The position numbers were made by a program, and so were the translations under genes. Of a stretch of 64,000 nucleotides of DNA, positions 44,341 through 53,755 are shown piece after piece. The notes beneath the pieces were generated by a model. That model was not told the origin of the DNA. It saw only the letters and a program-made list of their open reading frames with translations, and did not search any database. How positions within the stretch are numbered: position 1 is the first letter of the stretch; each line of letters begins with the position of its first letter. The stretch covers positions 32,993 to 96,992 of the forward strand of contig NZ_JAEFCD010000018.1 in NCBI RefSeq assembly GCF_016405965.1, read 5' to 3'. Source of the stretch: Alteromonas sp. IB21. Lineage in GTDB: Bacteria > Pseudomonadota > Gammaproteobacteria > Enterobacterales > Alteromonadaceae.

Positions 44341-46422
44341 ATGATGAGACAAAAAATAGCGGTAATTACCGGTGCGGGTTCAGGTATTGGATTAGCTTTG
44401 ACCAATAAGTTCCTGTCAATGGATGCAGAAACCCTTGTTGTTGCGCTGTGTCGCCAGAGCTCGAAATTGGAGAAACTTTATGAAAGATTTGAACCCCGGC
44501 TTGTCATCGAACACATTGATTTCAATCACAAGACTGCGCCAACCAGTATTAAACAGGCGCTCGACAAATATGATCATGTTGATTTCTTGGTTTACTGCGC
44601 AGGCCTTGTCGCACCGCTGAAACGTATCCATTCGATAGACTATGAAGAATGGTGTACAACGCAAAGAGTGAATATTGATATACCCTTTTTTATCACAAAA
44701 CTATGCCTGAACAAGTTCAAGCATAGCCGTGTGCTTTATTTAACAAGCGACCAACCTGTTAGCGCCGTAGAAGGTGCGTCAGCATACTGTGTGAGTAAAG
44801 CGGCTGTGAACATGATGTGTGATTGCTTTAAACAAGAAATTACTGATGAAATTGCTGCCTTTGCAACCGTAGCTCCAGGAAATGTCGATACACCGATGCA
44901 AAAGAAGATACGACAGGTATCAAGTGATATATTGCCCATGTCAGCATTTTTGAAAGACATGCATAAAGAGAACAAGATGCTGCCGCCCCACCTCGTTGCC
45001 GAATACCTCTGGCAATTACTCAACCGCATCAACTTAAAGACGTTTGGCACGACCAATTGGAACTTATTACAATCTATTAATGGAGGGCCGCTTCCCCCAG
45101 TTAATGTCAATAGCAAAAATCTTGCTACAATAGATAATTCTGACGTGCGATATCTACAAGATAAATTAGCGGGTGATGTGTGGGGAGCAGGAAGCAAAGA
45201 ATATACGCTACGGCGTCACGTGTTTAATCAAGCCATCTCTCATTTCCCTAGTGTGATAATTGTGCCTCAGTCAGAAGCTGATATTGTCAATACAATCGAC
45301 TTTGCCAATCGGCAAAATTTACAGATCTCCGTAAAAGGCGCCGGGCATGGGGTGACGGGGGCGGCTGTAATTAACGGTGGTATTGTAATTGATATGTCCA
45401 CCTTCCAAAGTATAGAACTTTGTGCTGGCGGCGAGTCAGTGAGAGTAGGCGCAGGTGTTAAAAATCGGAATTTAGACCACTTTTTGTCTCAACATAACAA
45501 AGTGGTTCCTTTGGGGACCTGCCCAGATGTCGGTGTTGTGGGAGCAACGTTAGGCGGCGGGATCGGTTTTTTGTCACGCAAACATGGGTTAAGTTGCGAC
45601 AATGTCTTGGCGTTTAATCTGATCACAGCAGATGGTCAGCAAAGAGTTATAAACACTTTGGAACACTCTGATCTTTTTTGGGCACTACGCGGCAGTGGCG
45701 GCTCTCAATTTGGCGTTATCACCCACATAACATTTAGGCTGCACCCGGCTCCAGCTTATGTTCAAGGAGGTATCATTGAATGGCTAATTCAAAAGGCAAA
45801 GCCTATTTTAAAGCAATACAGCGATGCTGTACTGCAGGGGCCGAGAACACAATTTTTGTATGCATACATCGCTCGTTCAACCGCTCACGAAGCAAAAATA
45901 TCAATTATGGGATTTAGTGAAGACCCAGACACTAGCTTACATAATATTGCAAGATGGGAAACTGATGCAGATATATCCATCACTCATAAACAATACATTG
46001 AATGTCAGTCCAATGAATATGAACAAGGGCATGCGCTTTATTGGCGCAACGGGATCATTGAAGGTGGACTGACACAAGAATTTATCGTTACACTTTTGCA
46101 ATGCTTTCAATCGTGCCCGGACAACACAGCAGGGATTATGCTCGATCCGTTGTGTGGTGCGATCCAAGATGTTGAGGTTGACGAAACAGCATTTATACAT
46201 CGAAACGCCTCCTTTGTTTGCAGCATCACCGCTGTTACACCACCTGGACAGGACATTGCCGAGGTAACAAAATGGGTCAATCAAACCTACGAGCTATTAT
46301 CCTCATTTTTTAACGGCCATGCCTATCAAAATTATGACATGGGAAAGGACTGTCCTTTAGCATGTTATTTTGGTCAGCACACAGACCGCTTGATTGCTAT
46401 GAAAAAAAAAATTCGATCCTGA
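44341..46422 (+). CDS. SDR-flavin oxidase fusion protein
   Basis: A 693-residue two-domain protein. Residues 1-235 are a short-chain dehydrogenase (TGAGSGIG near 12, NAD-binding; YCVSK near 150, catalytic). Residues about 270-690 are a BBE-type FAD-linked oxidase (PQSEADIVNTIDFAN, GAGHGVTGAAVINGG, TCPDVGVVGATLGGGIGF). The BBE end AYQNYD is present. At the run of ten A (46402-46411) the frame seems shifted; removing one A gives KKKFDPDLRFSGTL and a stop at 46460-46462, which matches the usual end. The substrate is unknown; such fusions are rare. Confidence 0.85.
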   Translation: MMRQKIAVITGAGSGIGLALTNKFLSMDAETLVVALCRQSSKLEKLYERFEPRLVIEHIDFNHKTAPTSIKQALDKYDHVDFLVYCAGLVAPLKRIHSIDYEEWCTTQRVNIDIPFFITKLCLNKFKHSRVLYLTSDQPVSAVEGASAYCVSKAAVNMMCDCFKQEITDEIAAFATVAPGNVDTPMQKKIRQVSSDILPMSAFLKDMHKENKMLPPHLVAEYLWQLLNRINLKTFGTTNWNLLQSINGGPLPPVNVNSKNLATIDNSDVRYLQDKLAGDVWGAGSKEYTLRRHVFNQAISHFPSVIIVPQSEADIVNTIDFANRQNLQISVKGAGHGVTGAAVINGGIVIDMSTFQSIELCAGGESVRVGAGVKNRNLDHFLSQHNKVVPLGTCPDVGVVGATLGGGIGFLSRKHGLSCDNVLAFNLITADGQQRVINTLEHSDLFWALRGSGGSQFGVITHITFRLHPAPAYVQGGIIEWLIQKAKPILKQYSDAVLQGPRTQFLYAYIARSTAHEAKISIMGFSEDPDTSLHNIARWETDADISITHKQYIECQSNEYEQGHALYWRNGIIEGGLTQEFIVTLLQCFQSCPDNTAGIMLDPLCGAIQDVEVDETAFIHRNASFVCSITAVTPPGQDIAEVTKWVNQTYELLSSFFNGHAYQNYDMGKDCPLACYFGQHTDRLIAMKKKIRS

Positions 46423-46540
46423 TCTTAGATTTTCTGGCACCCTGCAACGGCATTTACAATAAACCGTTAAGCTGATGTAATATTGCGTCAACAAGTGCTT
46501 TTCCAAATAATTGCCAATTGCAGCAACAAGGATATTAACA

Positions 46541-47957
46541 GTGTTAAAATGGATTTTAGTCTTAACCCTACTCATTTCGACCTTTTGTTTTGCAGATACG
46601 GAAGACTATGTTCATGCAGACTTCTATCGAGGTTTAGCTGGCCTCAAGCAACAAGTTGAAGAGATTAATCGAGATTAGCTTTTATTGGAAAATGCGACCC
46701 TTTCCAGCGCTGAGTTTAATCGTCGGCTCGCGCGCATTGAACAAGACGTCGATACCGTCAAAACGTTATATAATCAAGCCTCTACAATGCAACCGACGAC
46801 GTTTAGTGCATCTGAGTTAGAGCAAATAAAATCATCTTTGGATATTCTTGATATGCAAGAGATTCGCTTACGATTGCAATCCGAGTTAACGCAACAGCAT
46901 CAATCTGTTAAATCAGAGACATTGTTAGCTTCGCGCGACTTTACTAGTGAAGCTACACGCAATTTGGCCACCACAGTATTAACATTAACAGCCATCCTAG
47001 TTGCCGTTATTTCTGCAGTTATTGCTTGGATTAACCACATTCAAAGTACTCGAACTCAAGCAGTAAAAAACAAAGCAGAACAAGACTTGGAGGCGCTAAA
47101 AGAGGCAACAGATCAAGATCTACTAGCGTTAAGGGGGGTTAAAACAACGTCAAATTTCAGCGCTCACTGAGCGGCATGAGAAAGATATTAAGAGGCTCAC
47201 AGACGGACACCAACAAAAAATTGAACGTTTGGAGCAGATAAATTTAGAAAAAGTTCAGTACGCGGCAAACGCTTTCGATAAGTTAATGAGTGAGACGGAG
47301 ACGCAAAACGGTCTTGTTTTTAAAAATTTAGCGATATCGATTTATCTTCGCCGGTTTCTAATTGAAGACGGTTATGACCGTTTCTTTGATGATCTAAGCA
47401 TGACGTCAGTTGAAGACAGCACTACCGCTCGTTGCGATCCGAGTGTTCTTAGAGAGGTCATCGCAATACAAGAACATGCTATTTCACGCTTCGAAATGGT
47501 CAAAGACAAATTAGATGACGCAATAATGCTTTACTATGAAGCGCTACTCGATTTAGAATTTTACGAAGCAGAGATGACCCGCTTTGGTGTATTAAATGAC
47601 AATGCCTTGCAGAGTATTAACAAACGGTTAAAAAGTTTTGAAGAGAATTTAAATTTTTGCTTGACCGAAGAGCGCAGTGAATACCAAGATCCTGAGCGGC
47701 TTCCGCGGTTCATTTTTCGGGTGATATGCATGGTCGATAGTCTAATTTTTATTAGAGTCTGTTTACGTGATAAAAGCCTTTTTACGAAACAAGCGGCGAT
47801 GCATGAAATTTCTTGTCAGGTGAGACTATTATTTGCAGAAAAAGAAATGGCCACAGACGACGCTATCACTAACGTACTCGCGGGAGCACAATGTAACAGT
47901 CTATGGCAAAAATATACTGGATTCCAGAAAGAGCGCCCAAGATTGTTTGAAGACTAG
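46541..47957 (+). pseudogene. Disrupted coiled-coil membrane protein gene
   Basis: A GTG start at 46541 (AAGGA upstream) opens a frame with a signal-like N-terminus (MLKWILVLTLLISTFCFA). A TAG at 46677-46679 interrupts it in frame, and the same frame resumes through 47170 with coiled-coil helices and a membrane segment (TTVLTLTAILVAVISAVIAW). A second break in the G-run 47133-47138 (GGGGGG) shifts the frame, after which 47139-47957 continues as a helical domain (KVQYAANAFDKLMSE). No family recognised. Function unknown; decay or sequence errors both possible. Confidence 0.6.
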
Positions 47958-48144
47958 CGGTAATCTGGGTTTGTTGGCACTAAAAGCACAGCGGTCCCTA
48001 CCTAAAAATGTTGTTTTACGCTAAGAATATCCACACTATTACTGATATACAAGTGCTAGAAACGCCGAGACTACTTGTAAAACAAACAACGCTCTACTTT
48101 TGTCAAAGGTCCCTTATTATCATTGTCTCATCTTCAACTTAGAC

Positions 48145-48849
48145 TCACATAACCGAATGCGAAAGCCAATACACGCTGCCTAATGTTACAAAAAACAGAG
48201 GTTGATGTAACACATACACAGCAAGACTGTGACGTCCTAAAAACGTGATTTTAGTTGATAATTTCAGTGAAGCACAGGGATCTATACCCTTAATAAACAT
48301 ATGGCCAACGCCAATGCCCAGCAATACAACGCCAACCCAAGGAAATAGTGCAACATAATCGTTGGGTGATGACGGCAGCCCCAATTCCCATAAGTTAAAC
48401 GGCCATTTACTTGTAACCACATTCGTTAAGAACAGTGTAATAATCCCTATCCCAATAAAACAAGCCATGACTGGATAACGTGCGAAGGGAAAGCATAGTA
48501 CACTGGCCACGGCGATAAAGTGTAAAACACCAAAAAATATCCAATTAGTATTGAAAAACCAATAAGTAAATAGTGATATAACGCATGCCCATACCACTAT
48601 CCACATTATTCGCTTCGCAAAGGATTTCAAATCCACGCGTTGGTGATGAGCGAACACCAATGATGCACCCACACTTAAGAAAAAGAGTGATAAAATGACA
48701 TACCGAAATTGTTTCCAGCCAGGACCATTTGGCACACTCCAATCTACCCAGCCAAAGAACCGCAAGTCATACGCGAAGTGAAAGATCACCATTAATACAA
48801 TGGCGACCGTGCGCATGATGTCTAGGGTAACGTTGCGAGTGATGGGCAT
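48145..48849 (-). CDS. DUF1624/HGSNAT-like membrane protein
   Basis: A 234-residue membrane protein with about seven segments, matching the heparan-glucosaminide acetyltransferase-like family: MRTVAIVLMVIFHFAYDLRFFG (split after 20) near the N-terminus carries the conserved His and GRHSLAVYVLHQP near the C-terminus. It is the last gene of the leftward Cus/Cop operon. Role in metal resistance unclear; it may modify envelope glycans. Confidence 0.8.
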   Translation of the reverse strand: MPITRNVTLDIMRTVAIVLMVIFHFAYDLRFFGWVDWSVPNGPGWKQFRYVILSLFFLSVGASLVFAHHQRVDLKSFAKRIMWIVVWACVISLFTYWFFNTNWIFFGVLHFIAVASVLCFPFARYPVMACFIGIGIITLFLTNVVTSKWPFNLWELGLPSSPNDYVALFPWVGVVLLGIGVGHMFIKGIDPCASLKLSTKITFLGRHSLAVYVLHQPLFFVTLGSVYWLSHSVM

Positions 48850-48860
48850 ACTGACGTCGC

Positions 48861-49346
48861 TTAATGATGCTTGTGGGGCTTTTTATCGCGGGTAGACGAA
48901 TGTGAATGTATGACTTTCCATCCATTACTCGTTCGTTTAAACAAGTACGTTTGGTAGCCCTTTTTGTCAAATGTTGAGCCAGTTTTTCTTACTTCACCAG
49001 ACACATTTACGGTCGTAATCGCCCATGCCATATCGTCATCAATTGTAATATCCATATCCAATATATCGATGGTGAGGCGTTTGAGTACTTCTTTCTCTGG
49101 CTCCACATGATTTTCGACGAGATCACTTAATCCTGTGTTTTGGCCGCCTGATTCAATGTATCGAGCACCTTTATGGTCGAGATAGTGTTCATAAAAAGGC
49201 CGTCCTTGGCCCGACTCCCAACCGTTTTCAATAGCAATGATAATTTCTTCAATCGTCGCTTTGTCTTCATCTGCCTGTGATGCAAAGACGCCCAGTGTAG
49301 TTGTGCTTAACATCAGGACGAGTGAGATTCGCATAAGTAACGTCAT
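48861..49346 (-). CDS. Secreted SnoaL-like protein
   Basis: A 161-residue protein with a signal peptide and an NTF2/SnoaL-like fold (EEIIIAIENGWESG, WAITTVNVSGEVRKTG, GWKVIHSHSSTRD). The C-terminus is DKKPHKHH, a His-rich probable metal tail. Periplasmic; function unknown. Confidence 0.75.
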   Translation of the reverse strand: MTLLMRISLVLMLSTTTLGVFASQADEDKATIEEIIIAIENGWESGQGRPFYEHYLDHKGARYIESGGQNTGLSDLVENHVEPEKEVLKRLTIDILDMDITIDDDMAWAITTVNVSGEVRKTGSTFDKKGYQTYLFKRTSNGWKVIHSHSSTRDKKPHKHH

Positions 49347-49372
49347 TTAAAGTTTTCCTATAAATTAAAGTG

Positions 49373-49852
49373 TTAATGGGACCAATGGATATGACTTATT
49401 TTCCAATGACCATTGATAAGGTTAAGTACCAGTGTTTCATTTCCTTGCTTATCAATTTGTTTACCTTTGTATGTGCCAAGGGTGTGGCTTCTGGCAATTG
49501 AGACCGCCGTATCCCCATAAACGCGAACATGATGTTCAATTGTTGTGGTTTTGACAGCCGCAGAAAACCGCATATCAGCGTGTAAATGATGTTGTCGATA
49601 TTCTTCAGCACTGCGTTCTATTCGCGATCCCTCTAAAATAATGACTTCGGATGTCAATGCACTCATGACGTCATCCGCTTGTCCATTAGATAATGCTTCG
49701 TGATAAGCGAGCACACTGCGACCCGCTGCAGTATCCAAGCCACTGAAGTGAGTTGCAGAGCGCTCTATTGATTTGAGTGGCTCATGAGCAAACGTACTAA
49801 ATGAAAGCAGCGCAATAGACAAAACAGTCGTTAAAACGTAATTAATTTTCAT
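49373..49852 (-). CDS. Secreted SnoaL-like protein
   Basis: A 159-residue secreted protein (signal peptide ending TFA) with an NTF2-like fold (SVLAYHEALSNGQADDVMSALTSE split; NGHWKISHIHWSH at the end). A possible paralogue of the neighbour at 48861. Periplasmic; its role in copper handling is unknown. Confidence 0.75.
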   Translation of the reverse strand: MKINYVLTTVLSIALLSFSTFAHEPLKSIERSATHFSGLDTAAGRSVLAYHEALSNGQADDVMSALTSEVIILEGSRIERSAEEYRQHHLHADMRFSAAVKTTTIEHHVRVYGDTAVSIARSHTLGTYKGKQIDKQGNETLVLNLINGHWKISHIHWSH

Positions 49853-49864
49853 ATAAATCCAAAG

Positions 49865-50779
49865 TTAAGATTGAGGACCAAGAACAGTAGTCAAAACAGC
49901 GGTGATCAGAAAAATGCATAGTCCAATGAGCATTTCAATTTGGATCGAACGGCGCATGTCTATCGCTGCGTTACTGTGCGTTAAAAGCTTGGGCGTTAAT
50001 TTTAATTTATGCCATGCGGCAAGCAGCAGGATCGCATTGACAAAGCCCAGCTTTAACAGCAGGCTTTGTCCATAGATTTGATTGAATAAATTACCTACAG
50101 AACCAACTAGCTCCCATGCTAGCAGAGTGCCAGCAAGGAGCAGCAGGCTCACCAGTCCTATAGCAAGATGACCAAATTGCCGCATCAGACTGTATAGCGG
50201 TGTAGGCGATAGGTGTAGGCATGCTGCTGACAACGGCCAAAGAGCGCCCATCCAGCTTAGCGCGATGATCACATGCACAGCTAATGCATAACCATATGAA
50301 CGTTCCAGTTGCACGGTATGCCCGGAAAGCATGAATACATATCCAATACTCCCCCACAGAATTATTGCACCAAGAAGAGTCACGATAAATTGAGGCGTTT
50401 TTTTGCGAGCGAGTTGCCAATAAAACGATCCACAAAAAGCAATGCCGACGATGAATATGCACAGCCGACTTATTGCAATAGTCCCTAAAGTAGATTGTGC
50501 AACCATACGTCGCATGACCGCATCAAACATGCCTGTGAAACCCGTTTGAGATAGCGACCCCACTTGGAAAAAGAAATCCAACGTAGTCGCGAAAACACCA
50601 ACTAAACCAAACATAGCCATATACTTAATAATATGACCTTGCAGAAGCAGACGAGCGTGAGATTGTTTTTCCAGGCTAAACGGCACTAAAAGAAGGATAA
50701 GAAATCCGCCCAAAAGCGCCGACAGTCCTAGATAGACAGTAAGCTTGGTGGATAGGATCAATACTTCCCAAATTGCCAT
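49865..50779 (-). CDS. copD: Copper-resistance membrane protein CopD family
   Basis: A 304-residue protein with about eight membrane segments, typical of CopD/YcnJ (GYALAVHVIIALSWMGALWP; His in the middle). It may pass copper between CopC and the cytoplasm. It starts 14 bases after copC, as in classical copCD pairs. Confidence 0.87.
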   Translation of the reverse strand: MAIWEVLILSTKLTVYLGLSALLGGFLILLLVPFSLEKQSHARLLLQGHIIKYMAMFGLVGVFATTLDFFFQVGSLSQTGFTGMFDAVMRRMVAQSTLGTIAISRLCIFIVGIAFCGSFYWQLARKKTPQFIVTLLGAIILWGSIGYVFMLSGHTVQLERSYGYALAVHVIIALSWMGALWPLSAACLHLSPTPLYSLMRQFGHLAIGLVSLLLLAGTLLAWELVGSVGNLFNQIYGQSLLLKLGFVNAILLLAAWHKLKLTPKLLTHSNAAIDMRRSIQIEMLIGLCIFLITAVLTTVLGPQS

Positions 50780-50793
50780 TTTAATCTTCCTCT

Positions 50794-51195
50794 TTAATGG
50801 TCTTTGTGTTGACTATGGACTTTTTTGTCATCTTGCATGGACTTGCTTCCGTGAACCATGAAGTCAAATGAACCGTCCATTTTGTGCCCATCCTCACCAA
50901 GTAACATCCACTGTGCGGTATAGTTACCCGGCGATAACGTCGGTAAGTCGTAATTAAAGAAAGTGCTAGACTCCATCGATGGAGAAAAATTAAAGTCGAC
51001 AGGCTCGCCGTTTTGAGAATTTAACGTCAATTTGGCCAAACGAACTGGCTCAGTAAAAACAACGGACAATTGTGGAGGCGATGACATTAACATCGCATTG
51101 TTTTTTGGCATGGACGTTTTCAACGATGTGTGAGCATAACTGCTTGTGCTCAAGAAAAGAGCGGTCAGTAAGAACGTTGACAATAGTGTTTTCAT
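50794..51195 (-). CDS. copC: Periplasmic copper-binding protein CopC
   Basis: A 133-residue CopC-family protein. The signal peptide ends SYA, so His22 (mature N-terminus HTSLK) can bind Cu(II). The beta-sandwich segments SPPQLSVVFTEPV and GNYTAQWMLLGEDGHKMDGS are typical; it ends in HSQHKDH. Confidence 0.92.
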   Translation of the reverse strand: MKTLLSTFLLTALFLSTSSYAHTSLKTSMPKNNAMLMSSPPQLSVVFTEPVRLAKLTLNSQNGEPVDFNFSPSMESSTFFNYDLPTLSPGNYTAQWMLLGEDGHKMDGSFDFMVHGSKSMQDDKKVHSQHKDH

Positions 51196-51213
51196 AAATA
51201 AACCTCGGTAGTT

Positions 51214-53046
51214 TTAAGTAGTAGTAAATGGTGAAAATGAATCGATTTGTATAGCATTTTCATTGACGGAGTAGCGTAATAGTAATTGGGTTACATCGTT
51301 CATCATTGCCGGAGGACCGCAGAGGAAAAACAAACACCGATGGAGGTCGCGGTGTGTATCTAAAAATACGGCCAAAGGTATTTGCACGCGCCCCACCGGT
51401 CCACACCAAATTGAAGAGGCGTTTGAAACAATCGGTTGATAGGTAAAATTAGAATGCTGTGTTTCAACCGCTTTTAACCAGCAATGATTTGCCAATTCAA
51501 CAGGGTGTTTGGCGCCATAAAAGAGGGTTATAGGCAGTGTCGAATGCAAGCCAAATATTAGTTCATCGATTAGAGCTTTTAGAGGTGCTATACCCGAGCC
51601 CCCACCGACCAACACAATTTCTCGTACACCAAGGTCATCAAGTAAGTTAAATCCCCCTCGAGGCGCAACTATATCAACCACCGTGCCGATGCTTAAATTA
51701 CCAAGGTGAAAAGAACCGATGCCAGGTCTTTGGTTGTTAGATTGTGCCGGTTGCATTTTTATATTGAATGTAAGCACGCCACTACCATCATTTCGGTTTG
51801 CAACTGAATAATGCCTGACAGTGTTTGGATGGGAAAATGTAGCTGATTCAAAACGCGGCCAATAAGGCTGATAGCGTCTCGGTAAGTCTTTCGGAAACGC
51901 TAAAGATTGACCTTCTTTAATCGTGAATTGAACAAAACTGCCAGGCTTAAAATCCAGTGGAACACTGCCTTGATATTTAAATCTTAATTCTTTGATAAAG
52001 GGTGTAATGAATGTGTTTGAGAGCAACTCGCATGATACTGTTTTGGGGTTTGGAGACTCTACAAGCTGAACGTTGCCTTTCAAATCAGTGTTTTGCTGAC
52101 AAGCTAAACGATACCCGGACAACAACCTGTCTTGAGATAAGCGGTATCGTTCTGCAACTGAAATGGCAGCCGATGGATCAAGGCGCACAATACATTGGCC
52201 GCATGTTCCCCCTCCCCCACATACTGACCCAATAGAAAGGGCGTTGTGCTGTAGACAATCCAGAAGTGATTCATTGTCCTTAGCAACGACGTTTTGGAGG
52301 TAACCTTGCTGATCTCGTACCACTAAGTCTTGCTTTCTATACGACCACCCAATGAATACTTGCTTATTTTTAACGAGGCTAACCAGCCACGTAATTCCTG
52401 AAATACTCAACAGCACAGTCAGTAACGCGAGAGCCTTGATCCACCAGTGATTAAATGAGCCGGTGTTCTGATAATCCATAAAGTGCAATAGCATCAACAA
52501 GTTTGTCCATTCCCTGTTGCTATCGACGACGCCGGCTAATTCCCCTGTCGATGCTCGGACATAAATGTGTGTCGTTTCTCTGTCTGATAAACGTACATGC
52601 CAAACCGATTGTTGCTCTTTGGGTAGATGCTCTATCGGCGGATCAACACGGCGCAAATCTTGAATAGGCGAAGTTAGCCGGAACTGATTGTTGACCAGAT
52701 CACGGATATCGTTCGCTGTTAGTTCTATTTTATTTCCCTTTATCGCGTCTATTAACTCATACTCTCTTTCATGGGCATGTCTAGCATAGTGCGTCATAAC
52801 CTTATAGGTCGGGTTTCCCAACAAGCTAAGCAGCTCAATAGAGAGCGCATTGGGTGAGCGTATAAGGACGTTCTCGACGGATATTAGGTTTGGCGTTAAT
52901 ACACTTCCTGCAATAGCGTCACTTGCGATTCTGGAGAGGGGTTTACTGTGCTCAGCCTGTCCGAGTAAAAAACCCGTAGCGAGCCAAACCATTAATTGTG
53001 AAAACACAATTAATGCAAGGTATTTGTGAATGATCCGCCAGAACAT
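51214..53046 (-). CDS. PepSY-ferredoxin-reductase fusion
   Basis: A 610-residue protein. Residues about 1-210 are a PepSY-type membrane module (HVRLSDRETTHIYVRASTG). Then a plant-type 2Fe-2S domain (CGGGGTCGQC plus CQQ), an FAD domain (RHYSVANRNDG) and an NAD-binding domain (LVGGGSGIAPLKAL). It resembles NqrF-type flavodehydrogenases. It follows a second PepSY protein after one base, forming a likely NAD(P)H-linked redox pair inside the Cus operon. Confidence 0.85.
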   Translation of the reverse strand: MFWRIIHKYLALIVFSQLMVWLATGFLLGQAEHSKPLSRIASDAIAGSVLTPNLISVENVLIRSPNALSIELLSLLGNPTYKVMTHYARHAHEREYELIDAIKGNKIELTANDIRDLVNNQFRLTSPIQDLRRVDPPIEHLPKEQQSVWHVRLSDRETTHIYVRASTGELAGVVDSNREWTNLLMLLHFMDYQNTGSFNHWWIKALALLTVLLSISGITWLVSLVKNKQVFIGWSYRKQDLVVRDQQGYLQNVVAKDNESLLDCLQHNALSIGSVCGGGGTCGQCIVRLDPSAAISVAERYRLSQDRLLSGYRLACQQNTDLKGNVQLVESPNPKTVSCELLSNTFITPFIKELRFKYQGSVPLDFKPGSFVQFTIKEGQSLAFPKDLPRRYQPYWPRFESATFSHPNTVRHYSVANRNDGSGVLTFNIKMQPAQSNNQRPGIGSFHLGNLSIGTVVDIVAPRGGFNLLDDLGVREIVLVGGGSGIAPLKALIDELIFGLHSTLPITLFYGAKHPVELANHCWLKAVETQHSNFTYQPIVSNASSIWCGPVGRVQIPLAVFLDTHRDLHRCLFFLCGPPAMMNDVTQLLLRYSVNENAIQIDSFSPFTTT

Positions 53047-53047
53047 T

Positions 53048-53755
53048 TCAGTCAGCTGCCTTTCGCGATGACGAAAAGGAATAAGGCAGCAATAGCAAGC
53101 CTGCTAATGCGGCCAACAGCCCTATGATAGTCATGCTCACTAATAGTGTATTACTAACGTCTTCACCGTCTTGGTAATCCATAATATGGAGGCGCCATAA
53201 CCAATCAAATACTTGCCAAGGGGCATGTCGAATATATTCAACCGTACCTGTGTCTTGACTGACGTAAAATGTTGGCGCAAGTGCGCCTTTAAATTCAACT
53301 CGCCATAATGGACGTCCTCGTTGCCCAACCGCACTATCCTCTTCGTTTTCACGCAGCAAGGTCACATTGTCGACCTCATACGACCGACTTGACCTGGACA
53401 TTGCGATGGCGGCGGCTTGTTTGTCTGACAACGGTTGGATGACGTCTCCTGATAAGCCGCTGATCAGGTGAGTCTTACTGGTGAGGGTTAATCGGTAAAC
53501 CGGCATCTCCCCCACACTGCCCAAAACGATTGACTTAGCATCAGGGTAGCGAGCGACTATCTCATCAAAGCCAACGTTTACCGTTGACAATGATGAAAGC
53601 GCGGGCGAGCTTTTCATGAAATGATCGCCATGAATATAGTGGATATCAAACCAGACCATGTAGAGTCCACTCACTGACCAGAGGAGCATCTGCACACCGA
53701 CAATCAACAGTAGGTATCGGTGTAACCGACGAGCAAGGCGACGCATAACTACCAA
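53048..53755 (-). CDS. PepSY-domain membrane protein
   Basis: A 235-residue protein with an N-terminal membrane segment, a PepSY periplasmic region ([18 protein letters not shown]) and a C-terminal membrane segment. It overlaps cusA by 7 bases. Its probable role is electron transfer or metal handling together with the downstream fusion protein. Confidence 0.82.
   Translation of the reverse strand: MVVMRRLARRLHRYLLLIVGVQMLLWSVSGLYMVWFDIHYIHGDHFMKSSPALSSLSTVNVGFDEIVARYPDAKSIVLGSVGEMPVYRLTLTSKTHLISGLSGDVIQPLSDKQAAAIAMSRSSRSYEVDNVTLLRENEEDSAVGQRGRPLWRVEFKGALAPTFYVSQDTGTVEYIRHAPWQVFDWLWRLHIMDYQDGEDVSNTLLVSMTIIGLLAALAGLLLLPYSFSSSRKAAD

Noticed and set aside
44341..45100. Separate SDR gene ending before the flavin oxidase
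   Set aside because: The reading frame runs through both domains without a stop, and no start with a ribosome binding site is seen between them.
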